DNA from: an uncultured Bacilli bacterium
GTDB taxonomy: Bacteria > Bacillota_I > Bacilli_A > RFN20 > CAG-449
Assembly: GCA_944332225.1 (NCBI GenBank)
Contig: CALVJO010000012.1
Span: 1-43,801 of the forward strand
Length of the DNA stretch: 43,801 nucleotides
Reading direction: 5' to 3'
Made by a program: the position numbers and the translations under genes. The notes under the pieces were generated by a model. That model was not told where the DNA came from and made no database searches. It worked only from the letters and a program-made list of their open reading frames with translations. Below, in pieces: positions 7,656 through 13,784 of the stretch (positions are counted from its first letter, which is position 1; each line of letters starts with the position of its first letter).

Positions 7656-8726
7656 TTATAAATTATCAATTAACTTGTTGATTCTATCTTCATCTAATTT
7701 AGAACCAATTACGACTAATTTTCCGATTATATCGACGTCTCCTTCTCTAATTTCGTAGACTCCTCCAACATAATCAAAGTACATCCACTTAGGTGAATCG
7801 ATATTTTTTAAAACTCCTTTAGCCCTGACTACGATGCCTAATGATTCATCTTTTAAGGCTTCTAAGAATTTTATTAAGCTATCTTTAGAATAAGCTTTAG
7901 AAGTTTCTCTTCCAACTGAAACAAAGATTTCATCCGCGTCGTGATCATGGTGATCGTGATGGCAATGATGCTCATGATGATCATGGTCATGGTGGCAGCA
8001 TTCTTCATCTTCATGATGATGACATTCATGAGAATCGTGCTCTTCATGATGACATTCGTGATCGTGATGATGTTCATGATGATGCTCTGAAGCTTCATGA
8101 ATCACTTCAGATAAGAATTTTTGCTCTAGAGAAGTTTTTTCTTCTAATGAAGATAATAGTTTATCAGGATCTAAATCTTGGATAGAAGAAGAGATGATAT
8201 TAGCGTTTTGATTATGGCTTTTCACCATATTGACTACATCATCAACGGTCTCATTATCTATCTTATCTAGTTTAGAGACGATAATTGTATTCGCGGATTC
8301 AATTTGATTAAGGAAGAATTCTCCAAAGTTTCTAAGATAAACTTTAGCCTTGATTCCATCGACAACGGTCGCGACGATGTTTAATGTTAATTCAGGGATA
8401 TCAACATTATGGATAGCTAATAAGATATCGGATAATTTTCCAACTCCAGATGGCTCGATGATGATTCGATCTAAAGGGTAAGTATCGATTAATGATTTAA
8501 TCGAGGAAGCGAAATCTCCGACTAAGGAACAGCAGATGCAACCTGCGTTAATCTCTTTGATGGTGAATCCAGTTTTCTTTAAAAATACTTGATCGATGGA
8601 GATTTCTCCAAATTCATTTTCGATGATGGCTACTTTCTCATCTTTTATTTTAGATTGAAATAATTTTTTTATTAAGGTGGTTTTCCCCGCGCCGAGGAAA
8701 CCAGAAATGACATCAATTTTAATCAT
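7656..8726 (-). CDS. CobW/COG0523 metallochaperone GTPase with His-rich loop (ZagA/YciC-like)
   Basis: 356 residues. It has Walker A GFLGAGKTT (9-17), IENEFGE switch (35-41), the hallmark GCICC metal-binding motif (62-66), EPSGVGK (91-97) and SKLD guanine recognition (151-154). Residues 210-262 are an extreme His/Asp/Glu/Cys-rich linker typical of zinc-binding members, followed by a CobW C-terminal domain (RAKGVLK, KWMYFDYVGG). Such proteins deliver metal, usually zinc, to client enzymes using GTP. A TAGGAGGT ribosome binding site precedes the ATG. It is the first gene of the cobW-cobW2-tetR operon. The zinc assignment comes from the His-rich loop and family; the metal is not proven. Confidence 0.92.
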   Translation of the reverse strand: MIKIDVISGFLGAGKTTLIKKLFQSKIKDEKVAIIENEFGEISIDQVFLKKTGFTIKEINAGCICCSLVGDFASSIKSLIDTYPLDRIIIEPSGVGKLSDILLAIHNVDIPELTLNIVATVVDGIKAKVYLRNFGEFFLNQIESANTIIVSKLDKIDNETVDDVVNMVKSHNQNANIISSSIQDLDPDKLLSSLEEKTSLEQKFLSEVIHEASEHHHEHHHDHECHHEEHDSHECHHHEDEECCHHDHDHHEHHCHHDHHDHDADEIFVSVGRETSKAYSKDSLIKFLEALKDESLGIVVRAKGVLKNIDSPKWMYFDYVGGVYEIREGDVDIIGKLVVIGSKLDEDRINKLIDNL

Positions 8727-8736
8727 ATAGACCTCC

Positions 8737-8763
8737 TAAGGTACAAGAGAAATATATACCTTA
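8737..8763. promoter_or_regulatory. Candidate operator: 7-bp inverted repeat in cobW leader
   Basis: TAAGGTA (8737-8743) and TACCTTA (8757-8763) are perfect inverted arms with a 13-nt spacer. The left arm touches the TAGGAGGT ribosome binding site of the cobW operon on the minus strand. It could be bound by the TetR protein of the same operon or be an RNA hairpin that masks the RBS. No Zur-type box is visible. Arms of this length are not rare in AT-rich DNA. Confidence 0.35.
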
Positions 8764-8858
8764 TCCTATTTCTTTTCAAGTTTTCTAAGATTTATTAAAA
8801 GTGAAGATTTTATGATAAATATTTTGATTTTCGTTGTAAAATAATTCTAGGAGGCCTT

Positions 8859-9707
8859 ATGAACGATTTTTTAGAAAAACTTGAAAATTTTGCCCTATCC
8901 GGGGGAGTTGAACTAGTCAGAGGAATAACCATCATTCTTCTTGGCTATATGATAATTAAGGTTTTTGTTAGATATTTAAAAGGAAAGATAAATAAAAATA
9001 AAAATATTGATAAGACATTACCTAATTTTATTATCTCTTTGGTCAATATCTTATTGATGGCTGTCTTAGTAATATATGCCTTAGTTTTAATTGGAATATC
9101 ATTAGATTCTGTGGTAACTATTGCTTCAGTTATCTCATTAGGTGTTTCATTAGCTTTACAGGATACCATATCTTCTTTTGCCAATGGAATAATCATAATT
9201 GTCACCAAACCATTCGTTGAAGGAGAATATGTTTCTTTTGCTTCAACTGGTAAAGAAGGAAACATCGCTTCAATCACTATGTTTAACTGCGTGATGAAAA
9301 CCGCGGATGGATTGATGGTAACCATTCCTAATTCCACGATCACTAAAGATTCAATAACTAATTATTCTCGCCTTCCTACTAGAAAAATTACCATTTCTTT
9401 ACCTGTATCATATAAAACCGACATCGATTTATTAAGAAAAGTCACCATTGAAACGGTTATGAAGGATAAAAGAGTATTAGAAGATCCTTATCCTATTGTC
9501 GTTTTAACCGGATATGGTGACAGCAATTTAAATTACTCGATGAGGTGCTGGACTCATACCGATGATTATTGGGATACTTTGTTTGCCTTAAGTGAAAGTA
9601 TCTTAAGAGCTTATCGAGAAAATAATATTAGCTTTGACTACGCTCAATATGAAGTTAGCTTAAAGCAAATTAATGTATTAAAACAGGAGGAAACAAAACA
9701 TGAATAA
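8859..9707 (+). CDS. mscS: Small-conductance mechanosensitive channel MscS
   Basis: 282 residues, matching the roughly 286 of E. coli MscS. Three N-terminal membrane helices (about 16-37, 55-82, 85-120) are followed by the family's pore/beta-domain sequence: LGVSLALQDTISSFANGIIIIVTKPFVEGEYV, with the conserved gly/ala-rich TM3 and the P-F-x-x-G-(D/E) turn. Then come PNSTI and a C-terminal alpha/beta domain. It releases solutes when membrane tension rises on hypo-osmotic shock. A TAGGAGG ribosome binding site precedes the ATG. It overlaps the next gene by 8 bp. The last residues are charged and extra to the core fold. Confidence 0.95.
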   Translation: MNDFLEKLENFALSGGVELVRGITIILLGYMIIKVFVRYLKGKINKNKNIDKTLPNFIISLVNILLMAVLVIYALVLIGISLDSVVTIASVISLGVSLALQDTISSFANGIIIIVTKPFVEGEYVSFASTGKEGNIASITMFNCVMKTADGLMVTIPNSTITKDSITNYSRLPTRKITISLPVSYKTDIDLLRKVTIETVMKDKRVLEDPYPIVVLTGYGDSNLNYSMRCWTHTDDYWDTLFALSESILRAYRENNISFDYAQYEVSLKQINVLKQEETKHE

Positions 9708-10224
9708 TCTATTTGTTATTTTAACTTCGGTTTCTTCTTCTGTATCTACTTCAGACAGTAACGTTACCTCTACTCCTCATGTTTATACTTTAACTGAGGC
9801 TATAGTCTATTATTCTATCTTTATAATTGTTGTCGCTTTATTTGTTCTATTCATCATTAGATCAGGGACAAAGAAGAAAGTGTTAACTAGAAAAATTAAC
9901 GCGCTTTCTAGAGATTCAAAAAAATATTTAGATTTAATCAAGAAATATGAAAATAATAAAATCGATAAATTTACGATAAATAAAAAAATCTATCGTTCTA
10001 TATTGGTTTTAAATCGGTTTGATTCATCATTTCAAGAATATAAAGAAAAGACTAGATTAGATGATTTTGATAAGCTCCAAGAGCAAAAAGATACGGTTGT
10101 AACTTATTTAAAAGAATTAGAAAAGAAAGATAATCTCACTTTAGATGATCTAAAAGACGCTCAGTTAAAAATTGCCTCATTAAAAGGACAAATTGATTTA
10201 GTATGGGAGTTAATTAAACATTAA
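9700..10224 (+). CDS. Single-pass membrane protein with cytoplasmic coiled coil, unknown function
   Basis: 174 residues. A short Ser/Thr-rich N-terminus (about 1-30) is followed by one membrane helix (AIVYYSIFIIVVALFVLFII, about 34-53), a basic KKKVLTRK stop-transfer segment and a charged, helical C-terminal region of about 110 residues with predicted coiled coil. The likely topology is a short outside N-terminus with the coiled coil in the cytoplasm. An AGGAGG site lies within the end of mscS, and the gene overlaps mscS by 8 bp and the pseudouridine synthase by 1 nt, so translation is probably coupled. I do not recognise the family. Confidence 0.8.
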   Translation: MNNLFVILTSVSSSVSTSDSNVTSTPHVYTLTEAIVYYSIFIIVVALFVLFIIRSGTKKKVLTRKINALSRDSKKYLDLIKKYENNKIDKFTINKKIYRSILVLNRFDSSFQEYKEKTRLDDFDKLQEQKDTVVTYLKELEKKDNLTLDDLKDAQLKIASLKGQIDLVWELIKH

Positions 10225-10985
10225 TGGAAGTTAGATTACATAAATTAATTGCTTCAAGAGGATATTGTTCCCGTCGTCAAGCTGAAGAGTTAATTAAAGA
10301 AGGTAAAGTTAAAGTTGATGGTAAACTTGTAATCGAGCTAGGTTTAAAAGTTGAAGAAGATTGCTTAATTGAAATTGAAGGAAACAAAATAGAAGCTGAA
10401 AAAGAAAAAGTAAGCTTTGTGTTTAATAAGCCTTTAGGAGTTATTACTTCAGTAAGCGATGATCATAATCGAAAGACGGTTATAGACTTTTTTAAAGATG
10501 TTCCGTATCGAGTTTACCCTGCAGGAAGACTCGATTTTAATACCGCGGGATGTTTAATAGTAACAAATGACGGAGAATTAGCATCTTTGATCACTCATCC
10601 TTCTTCATCTTTAGAAAAAGCCTATATAGCGACAGTTGAAGGATATATAAGCGATGAAGAGTTAAGAAAGCTTCATGATGGAGTAATGTTAGAAGATGGA
10701 ATGACCTTACCTGCAAAAGTGTTGCTTGGAAAAAGAAATCAGGAAATTTCTATTATTAAAATCATTATTCATGAAGGTAGAAAAAGACAAGTTAGAAGAA
10801 TGTTTGAAGCAGTTAATCACCCTGTTAAAAGTCTTTATCGGGAAAGCGTTGGAAAGATAACATGCGATGGGTTAAAACGAGGAGAATATCGAAGATTAAC
10901 TGATGAAGAAGTATCATATCTTAAAAGAGAATGTTTAAAAAATAAAATAAACAACGTTATTCCAGAGATAAGAAAAAATAAATAG
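10224..10985 (+). CDS. rluB: rRNA pseudouridine synthase, RsuA/RluB family
   Basis: 253 residues. The N-terminal S4 RNA-binding domain is at about 4-48 (LHKLIASRGYCSRRQAEELIKEGKVKVDGK). The catalytic domain has the RsuA-family signature PAGRLDFNTAGCLIVTNDGEL with the catalytic Asp in GRLD, then KAYIATV and EGRKRQVRRMFEAVNHPV. The domain order and length fit RluB, which modifies 23S rRNA; RsuA or RluF-type specificity cannot be ruled out from sequence. It overlaps the preceding stop by one nucleotide (TAATG), so it is translationally coupled. A terminator follows at 10991. Confidence 0.93.
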   Translation: MEVRLHKLIASRGYCSRRQAEELIKEGKVKVDGKLVIELGLKVEEDCLIEIEGNKIEAEKEKVSFVFNKPLGVITSVSDDHNRKTVIDFFKDVPYRVYPAGRLDFNTAGCLIVTNDGELASLITHPSSSLEKAYIATVEGYISDEELRKLHDGVMLEDGMTLPAKVLLGKRNQEISIIKIIIHEGRKRQVRRMFEAVNHPVKSLYRESVGKITCDGLKRGEYRRLTDEEVSYLKRECLKNKINNVIPEIRKNK

Positions 10986-10990
10986 TAAAT

Positions 10991-11025
10991 AGTCTATTGT
11001 TACAAGTATGAACGATAGACTTTTT
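10991..11025 (+). terminator. Rho-independent terminator after rluB
   Basis: AGTCTATTGTT (10991-11001) pairs with AACGATAGACT (11011-11021) in an 11-bp stem with one G-U pair and a 9-nt loop, followed directly by a run of T to 11025. It ends the mscS-rluB transcript. Confidence 0.85.
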
Positions 11026-11050
11026 AAATAGCTCTATATTTATTTTATTA

Positions 11051-11083
11051 AAACTTACATGTATAAAAATATATAAGTAAGTT
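11051..11083. repeat. 33-bp repeat, copy 1 (upstream of TA-like module)
   Basis: This 33-bp sequence is identical to 12441-12473. It begins AAACTTACATG and ends AAGTAAGTT. It contains an imperfect dyad: outer arms AACTTAC/GTAAGTT, then a mismatch, then TGTATA/TATATA with a short A loop. Its right end forms the first two bases of the -35 box of the downstream gene, so a protein bound here would control that promoter. Confidence 0.9.
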
Positions 11084-11109
11084 GAAGTTTAAATAATTTT
11101 TTGTATAAT
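11082..11109 (+). promoter_or_regulatory. Promoter of the DUF3990 gene (leaderless)
   Basis: TTGAAG (11082-11087) and a perfect TATAAT (11104-11109) are separated by 16 bp. The expected transcription start is about 11116, exactly the A of the ATG, and no ribosome binding site is present, so the mRNA is probably leaderless. The -35 overlaps the end of the 33-bp repeat. Confidence 0.75.
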
Positions 11110-11115
11110 TTAATT

Positions 11116-11967
11116 ATGAAAAATAAATTTGAGATTAAAAAAGATATCTTAGCAGCTTGCGAAGCGACCTTGATAAGCGAAGAAGATTTCGCTAAAAAAG
11201 CGGATATTTCCCTTGGGACACTTCATGATGCTTATAAGGGTATTTGTAACTTAAGAACTGTAGAAAAAATTTATGGAGCTATTTATAGACTTGGCTTACG
11301 TTTTAATGTAGTTAAAAGCGAACTTTATAAAGAGAGCTTGCTAAAAGATAATATTCTTTTGTTTCATGGTTCAAAGGAAGGAATCAATAAACTTAGTATA
11401 AATGGATCTAGAGATAATTGCGATTTTGGAAATGGATTCTATTGTTCTGAGTCATATTCATCCGCGATTTGTTTTGTTGAGCCTTATGATTACTCTTCAG
11501 TTTATGTCTTATCGATTGATTTAGATGATCTTTCTTATATTAATATACCAGCTTCATTAGAATGGATGATTATTGTTTGTTATTTTAGGGGAATGATAAA
11601 TAAGTATGAAGGGCATCCTTTTTTAAAATCTTGTCTTGATAAGATAAAAGATAAAGATGTGATCATCGCACCTATTGCCGACAATAGGATGTTTCAAATA
11701 ATGAGGGATTTTGGAGAAGGTAATATCACTGATATTGAGGCTATCCACGCCTTATCAGCCTCGCGTTTAGGAAATCAATATGTTTTTAAAAGTGAGAAGG
11801 CATTAAATAAAATTAATTTTCTTGAAAGACTATATTGCTCAAGTGATGAAAGAAAAGATTCTATGCTATCTACCATTGATAGAAAGAATGTAATCGATAC
11901 AAAACTGCGTTTAGCTAAGAGAGAGTTTCGTAATCAAGGTGTATATATCGATGAGGTATTTAAATGA
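11116..11967 (+). CDS. HTH-DUF3990 protein, putative toxin of an ADP-ribosyltransferase-like TA system
   Basis: 283 residues from the ATG at 11116; a TTG at 11101 would lie inside the promoter and was rejected. Residues about 5-60 look like a helix-turn-helix (ISEEDFAKKADISLGTLHDAYKG). From about 80 the DUF3990 pattern appears: LFHGSKEGI, then DFGNGFYCSESYSSAICF, resembling the H-G and Gly-rich-Tyr motifs of ADP-ribosyltransferase-like folds. DUF3990 proteins commonly occur in toxin-antitoxin-like pairs with small partners. Here the partner overlaps by 4 bp. The 33-bp repeat at the promoter may be the operator for this protein's own HTH. Domain assignment is moderately sure; toxicity is inference. 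Confidence 0.72.
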   Translation: MKNKFEIKKDILAACEATLISEEDFAKKADISLGTLHDAYKGICNLRTVEKIYGAIYRLGLRFNVVKSELYKESLLKDNILLFHGSKEGINKLSINGSRDNCDFGNGFYCSESYSSAICFVEPYDYSSVYVLSIDLDDLSYINIPASLEWMIIVCYFRGMINKYEGHPFLKSCLDKIKDKDVIIAPIADNRMFQIMRDFGEGNITDIEAIHALSASRLGNQYVFKSEKALNKINFLERLYCSSDERKDSMLSTIDRKNVIDTKLRLAKREFRNQGVYIDEVFK

Positions 11968-12434
11968 GAGAATTTGACGCGGATGGACTTTTATTAGCTA
12001 AATATCAAGGAAAAATATTCATAGAATCTCTTGAAAGAGAAAACTGCTCTTCTTTAATTTTTTTACGTCGTTTCTTTAAAAGTGATTTTGCTAAAGAGAT
12101 GGATAACGGAAATATTACTTTATTTACTCTAGATATTGATGAAGCTTTTGATTCAATTAATAGTCAATTTGGAAAATCGAATTATGGAAAAAATAAATAT
12201 CCTTCCGAGGTGCTTTATTGGATTGGATATATTACTAGATATATATCTTACACTAGAAATTGTAGCTCGTACTTTGTTTATAAAACCTTTCCGCCTAAAT
12301 TATTATTTGAATGCTATTCAAGTTTTCACACCCAAGGTGAAGAATGGGTGATTGAAAACTTATTAAAGCTTATTCAAAAGTCAGAAGATTATTTTGATTC
12401 TAATTTTCGATTAAAAGAAATTTTAAGAAAATAG
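11964..12434 (+). CDS. Putative antitoxin/partner of the DUF3990 protein
   Basis: 156 residues, soluble, no signal peptide. It overlaps the DUF3990 gene by 4 bp (ATGA), so the two are translationally coupled. The C-terminal half (YPSEVLYWIGYITRYISYTR ... YKTFPPKLLFECYSSFHTQGEEWVIENLL) resembles a family of proteins often paired with such toxins in Firmicutes, with the pattern YWIGY-x-YRY and a terminal HT-x-G-x-EW-x-I-E helix. The N-terminus (DADGLLLAKYQGKIF) looks like a small beta-hairpin. The antitoxin role is inferred from pairing and size. It ends 6 bp before the second 33-bp repeat. Confidence 0.65.
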   Translation: MREFDADGLLLAKYQGKIFIESLERENCSSLIFLRRFFKSDFAKEMDNGNITLFTLDIDEAFDSINSQFGKSNYGKNKYPSEVLYWIGYITRYISYTRNCSSYFVYKTFPPKLLFECYSSFHTQGEEWVIENLLKLIQKSEDYFDSNFRLKEILRK

Positions 12435-12440
12435 GCTTTT

Positions 12441-12473
12441 AAACTTACATGTATAAAAATATATAAGTAAGTT
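12441..12473. repeat. 33-bp repeat, copy 2 (downstream of TA-like module)
   Basis: Identical at all 33 positions to 11051-11083 and in the same orientation, so the two copies bracket the two-gene module. Here the dyad is followed by TTTT, so it could also act as a weak terminator. The flanking bases differ between the copies at both ends. Confidence 0.9.
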
Positions 12474-12641
12474 TTGATAATGGAGTAGATTCATTTAGAT
12501 AGAATAAATTTTAGACTACATTTTCTTCGCTTTTTCATTTTTATAAGTTTCAAAAACATCCATAAATATGTTATTTTTTCTTCTTTTTAACTAAGGTAAC
12601 CTCCAAAGATAATTTGATAAAAATCAAGATGAAATATATTA

Positions 12642-12670
12642 TTGACAGAATTATGGTGAAGGATGATAAT
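12642..12670 (+). promoter_or_regulatory. Promoter of ribU
   Basis: Perfect TTGACA (12642-12647), 17-bp spacer, GATAAT (12665-12670). Transcription would start near 12677, at the 5' edge of the FMN riboswitch. The stretch 12474-12641 before it shows no gene. Confidence 0.88.
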
Positions 12671-12674
12671 TTAA

Positions 12675-12784
12675 TTGCTTCAGGGTCAGGTGAAATTCCT
12701 TCCCGGCGGTTACACCCCGCGCGTCGAAAGACATGAACGAGTGAAATTCTCGTGGCGACAGTACAGGCTGGATGAAAGAAGTAT
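12675..12784 (+). ncRNA. FMN riboswitch (RFN element)
   Basis: It holds the conserved RFN core: CAGGTGAAATTCC, CCGGCGGT, a variable stem-loop with GAGTGAAATTCTCG, GGCGACAGT and CAGGCTGGATGAAAGAAG. The closing P1 helix pairs TTGCTTC-side (12675-12681) with GAAGTAT-side (12778-12784). It senses flavin mononucleotide and here controls ribU, probably by transcription termination through the hairpin at 12804. Confidence 0.96.
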
Positions 12785-12803
12785 ATAACTCCTTTTAGAT
12801 TGG

Positions 12804-12825
12804 ATCCTGAGCTTCAGGATTTTTT
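12804..12825 (+). terminator. FMN riboswitch expression-platform terminator
   Basis: ATCCTGA (12804-12810) pairs with TCAGGAT (12814-12820), followed by a T run. It lies between the aptamer and the ribU start, so FMN binding would favour this terminator and shut off ribU. Confidence 0.85.
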
Positions 12826-12840
12826 ATTTGGGAGGTATTT

Positions 12841-13710
12841 ATGAAAAAAAATTCTAAGCTCGTGAGAAACATTTTCTATGAATTATGCGGATTAGCTTGC
12901 ATCGTTTTGAGTATTGTTTTTCACGTTTTAGCCTATCAAGACATCATAGTCTACACTTTAGATGTCTTAGGTTTAATCTTTTGTCTCTTACCATTTATCT
13001 TTCAGTTTCAGAAAACAGAAACTAAGAAACGTTCAATGAACGTAATTGATATAACTATAGTCGCCTCGATGGGGGCTATAGCTACCATCCTTTATATCTT
13101 TGTTAAGTTTCCTTTACCTATCTTTCCAACATTTTTAGATTTACAGATTTCTGAACTTCCAGCTTTAATCACTGGCTTTGCTTATGGCCCAGTTTCCGGA
13201 ATGTTTGTAATCTTAATTAAATTCATCATTAAATTACCATTATCATCAACTGCGATGGTTGGAGAAATCGGTGATTTAATCTTAGGCCTTTCGGTTGTTT
13301 TAACCTCTTCATTAATCTATCGTAAATGGCATACATTCAAGGGAGCAATCTTTTCTTTAATTAGCTCAGTTATCGTTGGAACTTTAATGGCTTGCTTAAT
13401 TAATTACTCTATATTGATTCCTTTCTATCTTGAATTCTATTTTAACGGAGATATCAATGGATTAATTAGCATGTGCAGCATGATTCCTGGAATCAATCAA
13501 GATAATTTTATGACTCTTTATCTTTTTGGAGGAATCGTTCCATTTAACTTAATTAGATTTGTGATAACTGATGTATTAACAATATTGGTTTATAAATCTT
13601 TGCATAACTTCTTTGAAAAACTTGCGACTAAATCTATCAAGATGAAAAATCATAAATCAAGATGCAAAGAGGTAGAAGACGAAGCATCAAAATCAATTTC
13701 TAAATCTTAA
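12841..13710 (+). CDS. ribU: Riboflavin ECF transporter, substrate-binding S component RibU
   Basis: 289 residues, longer than typical RibU (about 190-200) because of an N-terminal extension with two membrane helices (about 8-57) and a charged linker, plus a basic C-terminal tail of about 30 residues. The RibU core starts near 67 (MNVIDITIVASMGAIATILY) and contains FPTFLDLQISELPALITGFAYGPVSG, the characteristic substrate-binding segment, then ITDVLT. It binds riboflavin outside and works with the shared EcfA/A'/T energising module, which is not in this window. The FMN riboswitch at 12675-12784 confirms the substrate. GGAGGT precedes the ATG. A terminator follows at 13749. Confidence 0.95.
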   Translation: MKKNSKLVRNIFYELCGLACIVLSIVFHVLAYQDIIVYTLDVLGLIFCLLPFIFQFQKTETKKRSMNVIDITIVASMGAIATILYIFVKFPLPIFPTFLDLQISELPALITGFAYGPVSGMFVILIKFIIKLPLSSTAMVGEIGDLILGLSVVLTSSLIYRKWHTFKGAIFSLISSVIVGTLMACLINYSILIPFYLEFYFNGDINGLISMCSMIPGINQDNFMTLYLFGGIVPFNLIRFVITDVLTILVYKSLHNFFEKLATKSIKMKNHKSRCKEVEDEASKSISKS

Positions 13711-13748
13711 TTAATAAATAGTTTATATTCTCTTGTTATTAACATATT

Positions 13749-13770
13749 AGGCTAGTCTTGCTAGCCTTTT
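13749..13770 (+). terminator. Rho-independent terminator after ribU
   Basis: AGGCTAG (13749-13755) pairs with CTAGCCT (13761-13767) across a 5-nt loop and is followed by T residues to 13770. Confidence 0.9.
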
Positions 13771-13784
13771 ATTAAAGGAGGATT

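Noticed and set aside
7940-8095. Short CATGATG-type tandem nucleotide repeats
   Set aside because: They encode the His-rich metal-binding linker of CobW and are irregular, so they are neither a CRISPR array nor a minisatellite.
7874-8098. Open frame of 74 codons on the minus strand, Met/Ile/Thr-rich
   Set aside because: It is an alternative frame of the His-rich codon run of the CobW gene (CAT/CAC repeats read out of frame), not a separate gene.
12136-12351. Plus-strand open frame of 71 codons inside the antitoxin-like gene
   Set aside because: Out-of-frame shadow fully inside a supported gene, with no ribosome binding site.
11051-12473. Possibility that the 33-bp repeats are CRISPR repeats
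   Set aside because: Only two copies exist, separated by two coding genes and not by spacer-sized DNA, and no cas genes are present.
12474-12505. TTGATA and TAGAAT boxes after the second 33-bp repeat as a promoter
   Set aside because: The spacing is about 20 bp and a much better promoter is at 12642-12670.
12532-12576. Small minus-strand ORF of about 15 codons before the ribU promoter
   Set aside because: Very short, no positioned ribosome binding site and no conserved features.
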